64,000 bases of DNA, from contig CAKSNL010000001.1 of NCBI GenBank assembly GCA_934476235.1, forward strand, positions 310,001-374,000. Reading direction: 5' to 3'. Source of the stretch: an uncultured Clostridia bacterium (GTDB taxonomy: Bacteria; Bacillota; Clostridia; CAKSNL01; HGM11501). The notes under the pieces are model-generated. The model saw only the letters and a list, made by a program, of their open reading frames with translations. It did no database searches and had not been told where the DNA came from. Numbering within the stretch: position 1 is the stretch's first letter; every line of letters begins with the position of its first letter. Position numbers and translations under genes: made by a program. This document shows positions 8,556-15,490 of this stretch, piece after piece.

Positions 8556-9269
8556 CTAATGTCTTAATATAAAAAATTCTGATATTTTGAGTAACAAAAT
8601 AATAAAAATTGCAACAGATACGATTAGTAATAAATGATATTTATGTTGTTTCATCTTATTATCTATAATATCCTTTAAAACTTTTTTGTCTAATGTCAAA
8701 ACCAGTTTTTCTCTGTCGGCTCCGCATGAAAGACAGTTCGACAAATCATTAATATTCCAACTGCCACAAGTGCAGACCCATAATTCTTTTGCCAATCTCG
8801 GTATATATCTTGCCCTCACACAGTTTTCTGCCCGATATATTTCCATTTCATCTATTGTCAATAAATCTGTGAGCGGTTCCTTTGGCGGAAGTGAAAAGTA
8901 TTTCTCATCTTGCCCTATAAGCTTTGAGCCGTCGTAATACACAGTTTCCGTGATTTTAATATTGAACGACCGCACGGTGCTGTTCTGAAAATCAACCGGC
9001 GTTTTCTGCCCGAACTCCTCGCCTTGTTTTGCATCAAGGTCAAGATAGGAAAACTCTTTTTCTTCAAGTTTTGTTCCCGCAACGTCGTATCCAATCAGCG
9101 AGACCTTAACGGCAATCAGCGTTTTTGGAAGCAGATTGCTCATCTTAATCTGCGCAAAAACTTTTCCAGTTTCATTGTCCTTTGTCAAAACCGCCCTTTC
9201 GATGATAATTTTCGTGTCTTTCGCGTAAAGCGGTTTTCCCATATCGAAAACAATATTAAACCTTCCCAT
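8556..9269 (-). CDS. Unrecognised protein with a zinc ribbon and C-terminal membrane anchor
   Basis: A 237-aa protein I cannot assign. The first about 130 residues look like a beta-rich domain (alternating hydrophobic strands, for example AQIKMSNLLPKTLIAVKVSLIGYDV). A zinc-ribbon-like CTC...CLSC follows (WVCTCGSWNINDLSNCLSCG, about 164-184). The last about 25 residues form one transmembrane helix, giving a tail-anchored topology with the ribbon in the cytosol. The start is the ATG at 9269 behind AGAGGTG. It follows the 78-aa membrane protein gene by 10 bp, so the two form an operon. Confidence 0.75.
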   Translation of the reverse strand: MGRFNIVFDMGKPLYAKDTKIIIERAVLTKDNETGKVFAQIKMSNLLPKTLIAVKVSLIGYDVAGTKLEEKEFSYLDLDAKQGEEFGQKTPVDFQNSTVRSFNIKITETVYYDGSKLIGQDEKYFSLPPKEPLTDLLTIDEMEIYRAENCVRARYIPRLAKELWVCTCGSWNINDLSNCLSCGADREKLVLTLDKKVLKDIIDNKMKQHKYHLLLIVSVAIFIILLLKISEFFILRH

Positions 9270-9279
9270 AGCACACCTC

Positions 9280-9516
9280 TTAAATCTCCGGGAGCTTCTC
9301 GGACTTAGGCTCCGGCTCGTTTTTTATAATAACCTGTTCTTTTCTGCTTTTGTCCGGAAGCGCGGCAACCATTATCATGCCGAATATCCCCGTAAAGAAC
9401 ACCCACCAACCGTAACCGCTGTCATAACCCTTATCAGTTGCAATTTCGTCAAATTTAACTGCTACCGCAGTTGTGATTATTATTGCAACTATTCCTACAA
9501 TCCATAAAACTCCCAT
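9280..9516 (-). CDS. Small two-helix membrane protein, unknown function
   Basis: A 78-aa protein with a strong AGGAGGAG ribosome binding site before the ATG at 9516. Residues about 3-22 and 35-53 are hydrophobic helices (second: GWWVFFTGIFGMIMVAALP), separated by a short polar loop, and the tail is charged and proline/lysine/glutamate-rich. No family recognised. It is the first gene of a two-gene operon and lies 30 bp from the left inverted site of the putative invertible promoter segment. No good promoter is visible upstream in the sequenced orientation. Confidence 0.72.
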   Translation of the reverse strand: MGVLWIVGIVAIIITTAVAVKFDEIATDKGYDSGYGWWVFFTGIFGMIMVAALPDKSRKEQVIIKNEPEPKSEKLPEI

Positions 9517-9546
9517 AATCCATTCTCCTCCTAAAAATTAATTTTC

Positions 9547-9570
9547 ACCACGGAATATACATTCTGTGGT
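9547..9570. repeat. Left inverted site of the putative invertible segment
   Basis: A 24-bp near-palindrome with arms ACCAC and GTGGT and core AATATACATT. Its reverse complement matches the site at 9839-9862 at 19 of 24 positions, including the whole 10-bp core AATGTATATT. Two facing arms around an asymmetric core is the expected design of a tyrosine-recombinase crossover site. Confidence 0.65.
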
Positions 9571-9692
9571 CAGGAAAAAATCAACAAGGATTTTTTTCGG
9601 ACCAGTTTACGAAAAATATTCAAGTTTTTCGTAAACTTGGTATACAGGAGCCGGCAAATGCCGGATCCGTTCACGTCAAAGACCACGAAAAT

Positions 9693-9727
9693 AAGACCGA
9701 TGAAAGCATTTTTTCATCATCGGTCTT
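9693..9727 (-). terminator. Terminator-like hairpin inside the segment
   Basis: Arms AAGACCGATGA and TCATCGGTCTT. On the minus strand the hairpin is followed by ATTTT, so it could stop read-through from the recombinase gene before the membrane operon. After inversion that strand would instead carry AAAA after the hairpin. Confidence 0.5.
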
Positions 9728-9762
9728 AAAACCATGCAAAAAATAATTTTTGCCGATAAATA

Positions 9763-9791
9763 TTGACATACTTTTCCAAAAGTAGTATAAT
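9763..9791 (+). promoter_or_regulatory. Strong rightward promoter with a dyad in its spacer
   Basis: TTGACA (9763-9768), 17 bp, TATAAT (9786-9791), perfect consensus. The spacer contains ACTTTT cc AAAAGT (9769-9784 region), a perfect-arm dyad between -35 and -10 that could bind a repressor. It faces the 3' end of the convergent recombinase gene. Confidence 0.8.
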
Positions 9792-9797
9792 AAAAGT

Positions 9798-9872
9798 ACC
9801 CTAATTTCGCTTTTCGAGGAAAAGGGCTGCATAAAACTACCACGTAATGTATATTATGTGGCTTTTTTCTTT
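9798..9872 (+). ncRNA. Predicted short structured RNA (about 75 nt)
   Basis: From the expected start about 7 nt after TATAAT, transcription would run through a hairpin CTTTTC gag GAAAAG (9810-9824). It would stop at the hairpin formed by the right inverted site (CCAC...GTGG, 9840-9861) followed by CTTTTTTCTTTT. There is no room for a protein. It may be a regulatory RNA, or simply the dead-end transcript of the promoter in its present orientation. Confidence 0.5.
9839..9862. repeat. Right inverted site, also the stem of a terminator
   Basis: ACCAC and GTGG arms around core AATGTATATT. The outside flank supplies the T-run (9863-9873), so the site also works as an intrinsic terminator for rightward transcription. 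The left site lacks such a T-run on its outer side (GAAAATTAATTTTT). Confidence 0.65.
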
Positions 9873-10705
9873 TATTCCCGCAAAAATCCGAGCATTTCGA
9901 TTCTGGAGCGGTGAATCTCCGAAGACTCCGCAGTGTAAATGCGTGTGGTGTTCATGCTCACGTGCCCTAAAAGCTCCGAAAGGCGCAGTAAGTCCTTATG
10001 CACCTTATAGTACGTCCGCGCGAACAAGTGCCTGAGGTTGTGCGGGAACACCTTCTTTTCGGACACATTCGCCTTTTTGCAAAGCGCTTTCATGGAGCGC
10101 CAGATATAGAACCTGTCAAGCGGTTTCCCTGTTCTTGTGATGAACACGGGTCTGCTTTTTATTTTGTTTTTCTTGGCGTACTTAATCAGCATTTTGCAAA
10201 GCTTTCCCGGAAGCAGCACCGTGCGGACTCTGCCCTTTAGCGCAACGGTCGCACGGCGCAGCATCAGTGCCTCGCACGTGATGAAGCGGATCTCGGAAAC
10301 GCGCAGTCCGCAGGAGCACGCCGTCTGCATTAGGAGATACAGCCGCTCGCTCTTTTCCTTCGCGGCGGATAAAAGGCGGTTGTACTCTGATACCGTCATC
10401 TCCCGCTCTTTATCCGCAAAGCTGCTACGGGAAAATTTAAGGCTCTTGAGCTTTAAATCGTGCCTACCGCAGAACGCGAAAAATGAGTTAAGCCACGCAA
10501 CTGCGGCGTTCACGCTCGCCGGTGCGCGCGTCGCCTTCAAGCGGTTTTTGTACTCCACCGCGAGCTCCTTTGTCATCTCCCGCCCGGAGAGGTATTCGGC
10601 GAAAAGCCGCACGTCGCGGGCGTATTTCTCCGCGGTCACTCTCTCCTTCTCGCGTTTAATAAGGTCGTTTTTGAATTTTTTTATTTTTTCTTCTGTGATA
10701 AACAT
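9872..10705 (-). CDS. Tyrosine recombinase / phage-integrase family (XerC/D-like size)
   Basis: A 277-aa site-specific recombinase with an N-terminal SAM-like core-binding domain (about 1-90) and a C-terminal catalytic domain. The full catalytic set is visible: Arg135 in CGLRVSE, Lys158, His222 and Arg225 in PHNLRH, His248 in LGHVS, and nucleophile Tyr257 in RIYT. The gene should therefore be functional. The start is the ATG at 10705 with GGGGTGAGAG upstream. It stands alone, with no excisionase or conjugation genes nearby, and its 3' end abuts one of two inverted near-palindromic sites. This arrangement fits a dedicated DNA invertase. A small integrated element is the alternative. Confidence 0.88.
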   Translation of the reverse strand: MFITEEKIKKFKNDLIKREKERVTAEKYARDVRLFAEYLSGREMTKELAVEYKNRLKATRAPASVNAAVAWLNSFFAFCGRHDLKLKSLKFSRSSFADKEREMTVSEYNRLLSAAKEKSERLYLLMQTACSCGLRVSEIRFITCEALMLRRATVALKGRVRTVLLPGKLCKMLIKYAKKNKIKSRPVFITRTGKPLDRFYIWRSMKALCKKANVSEKKVFPHNLRHLFARTYYKVHKDLLRLSELLGHVSMNTTRIYTAESSEIHRSRIEMLGFLRE

Positions 10706-10736
10706 TCTCTCACCCCGTGAACCATTTTACCACAGA

Positions 10737-11105
10737 GGCACCCCCTGCCGAAAGTCCGTGCCCGGCGGTTTGCGTGAATACGGTGTGTGCGCCGAAAAAT
10801 CCTCCTGGTTTTTATTGCATAAAAACCACCCTCCTTTAGCAAGGAGGGCATTTAAAGGCTCCCTTGCTAAAGGGAGCTGGGTTTTCCGGAGGGAAACTCT
10901 GAGGGATTTTTCAATCATTTCCGCTGCGGCTCTCCTCACGCCTTTAGTTCTGACAGTCCACCGGACTGTCATTCATTGCCTCAGCGCCGCTTCGCTACCT
11001 TTAGCAAGGGAGCCTTTAAATTGGTGCCTTCATCCGTAGGGTCGATTCACGAATTGACCGCCTATTTTACGCTCCCGGTTCGTCATGGATACCAAATCAA
11101 CAAAC
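10737..11105. repeat. Composite of dispersed intergenic repeats
   Basis: No gene here. Two inverted copies of a repeat carry a 24-bp perfect inverted pair at 10850-10873 and 10998-11021 (core CTCCCTTGCTAAAGG). They enclose about 124 bp with a GACAGTCC acc GGACTGTC hairpin and a CTGAGGGATTTTT end typical of this repeat type. The second part (11034-11050) repeats CGTAGGGTCGATTCACG from 7121-7137. No promoter was found between the inverted arms. Confidence 0.7.
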
Positions 11106-11107
11106 AA

Positions 11108-11136
11108 AAAAACTCTGCTACGATTACAGAGTTTTT
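11108..11136. terminator. Hairpin terminator duplicated from 7163-7191
   Basis: Arms AAAAACTCTG/CAGAGTTTTT with inner CTACGATTA, against TAACGATTA at the left copy. It lies 20 bp beyond the stop of the broken gene at 11156-11447 and would terminate it. Confidence 0.7.
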
Positions 11137-11155
11137 CCATTTACCTTTATGCCTC

Positions 11156-11447
11156 TTATTCTATTATTAAATACCGCGGCGAAAGGAAATTCAAATCATG
11201 CTTAACAATGATATCACCGGATGCCTTAATATGCTCACAGCCAACCAATTCTCCGCTCCCGTTAACGGTTTTAACGGAGGATAGCGTCTGCCATTTTTTC
11301 GGCAAATGAATTTTCACTTCATCCAAAGCATCCTCGCAAAGCTTTATCGGCGTAAGCAGCCCGGGAAATGTCGTCCTTCGTCTGCCAGTTTAAGACCGTA
11401 CAAATAGGAACTATAATATCAAGCTCTTTTCGGTCATTATGTTCCAT
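11156..11447 (-). pseudogene. Frameshifted small gene of unknown family
   Basis: An ATG at 11447 with GGAGAAAT upstream starts MEHNDRKELDIIVPICTVLNW and stops early. A second frame continues GLLTPIKLCEDALDEVKIHL and runs to a stop at 11156, directly before a terminator. Removing one T in the ATTTCCC run near 11366 joins them into one protein of about 97 aa. No family recognised. The matched start signal, single shift and terminator argue for a recently broken gene, or a sequencing error, not chance. Confidence 0.55.
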
Positions 11448-11568
11448 GGCAATTTCTCCACATTTTCTACCGTTATGCTGATAATACTATATTTTAACAC
11501 ACCGGCTTAAAAAATTCTTATATAAAGGAAACATATTATTAAACAACGGATACTTTAATAAAATATAC

Positions 11569-12132
11569 TCACACCCGGGTGCGAAGTGACTTTTTTAGCA
11601 GTCTTTCAGCGCGGGGCAGGTTATAGCGCTGAATGATTACATATTTTAAATCAATAAGCGCTGCAAAAACCGACGTTAAAATAAACACTGCCGGCTCTCC
11701 GAACGGCACAATCAAAAAAAGAGGCAGAAACGACAGAGGAACTATCAGTGCGTGCACAAGCCCCGCCCGGCAGATGTTATGTACAAGAACCGAGGGCTCA
11801 TTTTTTCTCATCTTAAACTGCTCGGGCTTTGCGGTGAGCACCCTGTCCTTCCAGTGTTTCACGCCAAGTCTTTTATAAAGCGCCGGCTCAAAATTTCTTT
11901 CCCTGAAAAAGAAATTCTTTGTATCAAACTTTTTGTTTTTAAATAAAACCGTTACCGTTTCGCCGACGGCAAGTCTCATCAAAAAATGATATGATACGGT
12001 CAGAAACGTTACGAAAATCGCGAGCGCCGTCCCGCTTCCCGTAATTTTATAAAAAATCCCGGATACTGCCGCCGAAACGACCGATACGGTCAGTATAACT
12101 GTCATTAATAATATGTTTTTTTGCATTTTCAT
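11569..12132 (-). CDS. CrtO-like membrane protein (acyltransferase family)
   Basis: A 187-aa membrane protein resembling the glycosyl-diaponeurosporenoate acyltransferase (CrtO) family. It has two N-terminal helices, the LGVKHWKDRVLT motif, a CRAGLVH helix start, paired helices around SFLPLFLIVPFGEP, and the closing IIQRYNLPRAERLLKK pattern. Staphylococcal CrtO acylates a carotenoid sugar, but no carotenoid genes are present here, so the substrate is probably different. The start is the ATG at 12132 with AGGGGG upstream; the frame is open further but without a binding site. Confidence 0.65.
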   Translation of the reverse strand: MKMQKNILLMTVILTVSVVSAAVSGIFYKITGSGTALAIFVTFLTVSYHFLMRLAVGETVTVLFKNKKFDTKNFFFRERNFEPALYKRLGVKHWKDRVLTAKPEQFKMRKNEPSVLVHNICRAGLVHALIVPLSFLPLFLIVPFGEPAVFILTSVFAALIDLKYVIIQRYNLPRAERLLKKSLRTRV

Positions 12133-12159
12133 CGGCAATGCCCCCTTTATATAACAAAA

Positions 12160-12184
12160 AACGGAGCGGATCATCCGCTCCGTT
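12160..12184 (-). terminator. Terminator after the stalk-domain protein gene
   Basis: Arms AACGGAGCGGAT/ATCCGCTCCGTT, 12 bp, followed on the minus strand by TTTTT. Confidence 0.8.
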
Positions 12185-12195
12185 TAAGTCTTTAA

Positions 12196-13194
12196 TCAGT
12201 CCTCGAAAAGAGAAATCGTGATTGTCTGTGTTGCTCCGTCCCAATCAACCTTATAGCCGAGGCTCTCAGAGATAAAGCGAAGAGGAATGAAGGTTCTGCC
12301 TTCCTCGATGAATGCAGCGCCTGCCATCATGGTTCTCTTGCCGTTAACTCTTGCCTGCTTATTGTCGATCGTAACGATAACGGTGTCCTTATCGGTCTTA
12401 ACCGTTACGGCTCTTGTATCATTGTTCCAGTCAATCGATGCGCCTGCCGCGTCGAACACACCTCTTACGGGAATGAATGTAAGTCCAAGGTCAGCCTTAA
12501 TCATGGGAGCAACGTCACATTCAACAGTTGTCTCGCCGTTCTCGGAAATCTTTGTGATGGTCTTGTTTCCGATTGTGAGCTTGACTGCCTTTGTCTCGTC
12601 CTTCCAGGTATCGCCCTTTGAAGCTGCCACAAAGTCGATGTTGAAGCTGGTGGGATAGTCCTCTCTGCCAAGCTGAATGATAACTTCGTTATCGCCCGTC
12701 TTAAGGGTAACGTTAACCTTGATCATGCCGTAAGATGTCCAAACGTCCTTCTCAACCGTGGGGAAGTTAAGTCTGGACTTCTCGCCGTTAACAGTCAGCG
12801 TTGCAGTCTGTGCCCAAGCGTGACCGTTATCATAGCCTATGTAAATGTCCTGTGCGCCCTCAACGATAGCCTTAACGTTGAATTTGATTCCGGGTGTTGC
12901 ATCGGGATTCTTGTTCCAGCAGGTCAAAGCAACCTCGCCCTTGCCGGAAAAGCCTTCATGGTCAGCATTGCTCTTTGCGCCTTCAAGAAGCTCAGCATCC
13001 TCAGCCTCAAAGAAGTTCCACTGTCTTTTTACGATGTCTGTGTACTTGACAACAGACGCAGAATCGTTCGGTCTGTTAACCTCGTCACCGGTTCCGGGAT
13101 CCTTAACCGCTGCCGCCGCTTCTTCCGCAAAGCAAGCGATGCCCATTGTGAGTACCATTGCCAATGTAAGAATAACCGCTAAAAATTTTCTCAT
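12196..13194 (-). CDS. Secreted protein with copper-amine-oxidase-N (stalk) domain
   Basis: A 332-aa exported protein with signal peptide MRKFLAVILTLAMVLTMGIACFA, cleaved near residue 22-24. A middle beta-sandwich region (about 55-190, beginning NFFEAEDAELLEGAKSNADH) resembles CBM6/35-type carbohydrate modules. The C-terminal stalk domain (about 200-332) carries the paired repeat IPVRGVFDAAGASIDWNNDTRAV and IPLRFISESLGYKVDWDGATQTI. Such proteins are surface or extracellular and have no amine-oxidase activity. The strong AGGAGG site and A/E-rich codons suggest good expression. Binding to glycans is inference. Confidence 0.8.
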   Translation of the reverse strand: MRKFLAVILTLAMVLTMGIACFAEEAAAAVKDPGTGDEVNRPNDSASVVKYTDIVKRQWNFFEAEDAELLEGAKSNADHEGFSGKGEVALTCWNKNPDATPGIKFNVKAIVEGAQDIYIGYDNGHAWAQTATLTVNGEKSRLNFPTVEKDVWTSYGMIKVNVTLKTGDNEVIIQLGREDYPTSFNIDFVAASKGDTWKDETKAVKLTIGNKTITKISENGETTVECDVAPMIKADLGLTFIPVRGVFDAAGASIDWNNDTRAVTVKTDKDTVIVTIDNKQARVNGKRTMMAGAAFIEEGRTFIPLRFISESLGYKVDWDGATQTITISLFED

Positions 13195-13286
13195 AATTGT
13201 ATTCCTCCTATTTTTTGTTATACGGCTTTAATTAAATATTACCACAATTTCATTTTCAAGTCAATATTAAACTGTTAAAAAGGTCA

Positions 13287-13324
13287 AAAAAGTGCCGCAT
13301 TTTCAAAGTAATGCGGCACTTTTT
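13287..13324 (-). terminator. Terminator of the rhaA gene
   Basis: Arms AAAAAGTGCCGCAT/ATGCGGCACTTTTT, 14 bp, ending two bases from the rhaA stop codon. It closes a single-gene unit. Confidence 0.85.
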
Positions 13325-13325
13325 G

Positions 13326-14582
13326 TTATCTCTTCGAAAGAACTTCCTTTTCGTATCTTTCTATCTCGTCAAACCAGCTCATATCGCCCTTTTTATCGCA
13401 TACCTCGCAGTAATGCTCCCAAACATCTCCGAAGGGAAGGGTCTTAAGCTCTTCCTGAGCAACCATGAGCTTTGTGAAGGAGGCGGAATCCTGAAGCTTC
13501 TTAAGCTCCTCAGACGGAGTCAAAAGCGCGGAAAGAAGCGCTTTCTGCCAGCTTCTGAATCCTACGACCCATGCGCTGATACGGTTAATCGACGCGTCAA
13601 AATAGTCAAGCGCCATATAAACTCTGCCGAGCGCATCGTTTCTTACGATCTCCTTTGCCATCTCTCTTACCTCGTCCTCATAAAGAAGAACGTGGTCTGA
13701 ATCCCATCTGATACCTCTCGTGATGTGAAGCGCGATCTCGGGGAAGAATGTCAAAAGCGCGGGAATCTTATCGGAAACGACTTCTGTCGGATGATAATGT
13801 CCGTTATCCATAAGCGGCAGGCATCCGTCATGCGTTGCGGCGAAGGTAAGCGTAAACTCAGCCGAACCTGTGGTATATGCCTCAACACCGATACCGAAAA
13901 CCTTGGACTCAACGCAGGGCTTAACAAGATTCTTGTCAAAAGGCTCTGACAGAATTTCCTCAATGGACTCTTTATATCTCATTCTCGGACCGAGTCTGTC
14001 AGCCGGGATGTCCTTAAATCCGTCGCCCGTCCAGATGTTCATAACGCAGGGAACGCCGGTCTCCTTTGCGAAATATTCGGAAATTCTTATGCACGCCTTA
14101 CCGTGCTCAATCCAGAACTTTCTTATCTCGGGATCGGGAGAGGAAAGCGTAAGCCCGTTCTTAACCATGGGATGTGAAAAGAACGTGGGGTTAAAGTCAA
14201 TACCTGCATTATACTTCTTTGCAAAGTCGACCCATCTTTTAAAGTGCTTGGGCTCAAGCTTGTCTCTGTCGGCAAATTTACCGTCCTCAAAAATCGCATA
14301 GCAAGCGTGAACATTAAGCTTGACCTTACCGGGGCAAAGAGAAATCGCCTCTTCCATGTCGGCAATAAGCTCGTCCGGAGTTTTTGCCTTTCCGGGATAG
14401 TTACCGGTCGTCTGAATACCGCCGGTCAAAGGACCGTCATGGTCGAATCCGATAACGTCATCGCCCTGCCAGCAATGAAGCGACACGGGAATATTTTTAA
14501 GCGTTTCGATTGCCTTATCGGTGTCAACGCCTATCTCGGCGTATCTTGCCTTGGCATAATTATATCTGTCTGTCATATTCAT
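13326..14582 (-). CDS. rhaA: L-rhamnose isomerase
   Basis: A 418-aa cytosolic isomerase converting L-rhamnose to L-rhamnulose with Mn2+. Family blocks are clear: SLHCWQGDDVIGFDHDG near residue 35, KLNVHACYAI, NIWTGDGFKDIPADRLGPR and GIRWDSDHVLLY. The length equals that of known RhaA enzymes. The start is the ATG at 14582, 9 nt after AGGAGG. It is an orphan: no rhamnulokinase, aldolase, transporter or RhaS/R regulator lies beside it, and it has its own terminator. It may serve rhamnose released from plant pectin. Confidence 0.93.
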   Translation of the reverse strand: MNMTDRYNYAKARYAEIGVDTDKAIETLKNIPVSLHCWQGDDVIGFDHDGPLTGGIQTTGNYPGKAKTPDELIADMEEAISLCPGKVKLNVHACYAIFEDGKFADRDKLEPKHFKRWVDFAKKYNAGIDFNPTFFSHPMVKNGLTLSSPDPEIRKFWIEHGKACIRISEYFAKETGVPCVMNIWTGDGFKDIPADRLGPRMRYKESIEEILSEPFDKNLVKPCVESKVFGIGVEAYTTGSAEFTLTFAATHDGCLPLMDNGHYHPTEVVSDKIPALLTFFPEIALHITRGIRWDSDHVLLYEDEVREMAKEIVRNDALGRVYMALDYFDASINRISAWVVGFRSWQKALLSALLTPSEELKKLQDSASFTKLMVAQEELKTLPFGDVWEHYCEVCDKKGDMSWFDEIERYEKEVLSKR

Positions 14583-14706
14583 TGGTTCATTCCTCCTTCA
14601 ATATATATTAATTTTATATCAAAACCTCCTGATAGTCAAGCATTTTCGGAAAAATTATTTATCTTATATATTAAGTTTTTATCGCTCAAAAAGCTCCAAA
14701 TATCAT

Positions 14707-15477
14707 TTATCTTATTATGTGCCTCGGGCAGACCTCGGCGCATTTTCCGCACCCGGTACATTTTTCATAGTCTATCTTTGCAAGGTTGTCTGTGACCGTA
14801 ATCGCCTCCGACGCGCAGACCTTAGTGCACTTTCCGCACCCTATGCACCCATCGGGACAGGCGTTTTTCATATATATCGCCTTCTCGTGCGAATTGCAGA
14901 CAACAGAGTATTTCGCCTTTTCGGGGATAAGCCCGATGAGCCCTCTCGGACATGCACGCGCACATGCGCCGCATCCGGTGCATTTTTCTTCATCCACCTT
15001 GGGAACCGAGTCCACCATCGAAAGCGCATCGGACGGACAGACCTTTATGCAGTTTCCGAGCCCGATACACCCGTACTTACAGGTCTTGACTCCGCCCATC
15101 AGTATTGCCGCGTAGGCGCAGTCGGGCGCTCCGTCATACTGATAGCGCTCGTTCGCGCCTCCGGTGCAGCCGATAAACGCATATTTTTTTGAAAATTCCG
15201 ACTTTGTGCCCATTATGTCCGCAATATAGCGTGCGACCTCTTCTCCGCCGACGGCGCAAAGGTCGCATTCAGCCTGACCGGAAACGACCGCCTCGGCATA
15301 TGCCGAGCAGCCCGCAAATCCGCAGCCGCCGCAGTTCGCGCCCGGCAGTGTTTCCTCGATAAGCGGAATTCTCTCGTCCTTTTTTACTTTGAATATAAAG
15401 CCCGCAACCGCCAAAAGAGCACCGAAAACAAGTCCGGCTCCGCCGACGATCAGGGCGGGAACCAATATTTCGTTCAT
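14707..15477 (-). CDS. rnfB: Rnf complex Fe-S subunit B
   Basis: A 256-aa electron-transfer subunit of the ferredoxin:NAD+ oxidoreductase. It has an N-terminal membrane helix (about 5-28), the 4Fe-4S domain starting CGGCGFAGCSAYAEA (about 49-63), then ferredoxin modules with CKYGCIGLGNCIKVCP, CTGCGACARACP, CIGCGKCTKVC and CTGCGKCAEVCP. RnfB is thought to accept electrons from reduced ferredoxin at the membrane. It is the last gene of the rnfCDGEAB run, the order used by Clostridia. No clear terminator follows. Confidence 0.95.
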   Translation of the reverse strand: MNEILVPALIVGGAGLVFGALLAVAGFIFKVKKDERIPLIEETLPGANCGGCGFAGCSAYAEAVVSGQAECDLCAVGGEEVARYIADIMGTKSEFSKKYAFIGCTGGANERYQYDGAPDCAYAAILMGGVKTCKYGCIGLGNCIKVCPSDALSMVDSVPKVDEEKCTGCGACARACPRGLIGLIPEKAKYSVVCNSHEKAIYMKNACPDGCIGCGKCTKVCASEAITVTDNLAKIDYEKCTGCGKCAEVCPRHIIR

Positions 15478-15490
15478 ATACTCCGCCCCC

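Larger units (their letters stand above)
9547..9862. other. Candidate invertible promoter segment (inverton)
   Basis: A non-coding segment bounded by two inverted near-palindromic sites and carrying one consensus promoter (9763-9791) pointing right. It also holds a 16-bp-arm hairpin at 9601-9640 with no T-run, a small CCGGC/GCCGG hairpin at 9651-9664, and a minus-strand terminator-like hairpin at 9693-9727. A complete tyrosine recombinase gene ends 10 bp outside the right site. As sequenced, the promoter faces away from the 9516-8556 operon. Inversion would move the -10 box to about 9618-9623 facing left, with a leader of about 95 nt to the ATG at 9516. Inversion itself is inferred, not observed. 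Confidence 0.6.

Noticed and set aside
9601..9640. A hairpin with about 16-bp arms (TTTACGAAAAA/TTTTTCGTAAA) as a terminator
   Set aside because: There is no T-run after the stem on either strand. It is noted only as internal structure of the segment.
9547..9862. The two near-palindromes as direct-repeat attachment sites of a small integrated element
   Set aside because: Overall identity is equal (19 of 24) in direct and inverted alignment, but the 10-bp core is identical only when inverted, and strand exchange depends on the core. Kept as the main alternative, not the favoured reading.
10850..11021. A second invertible promoter between the 24-bp inverted repeats
   Set aside because: No -35/-10 pair lies between the arms, and the arms match a dispersed repeat type, so it is recorded as a repeat.
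10137..11039. A 300-aa open frame on the plus strand
   Set aside because: It is antisense to the catalytic-motif-bearing recombinase and runs into non-coding repeats; it has no ribosome binding site or recognisable domain.
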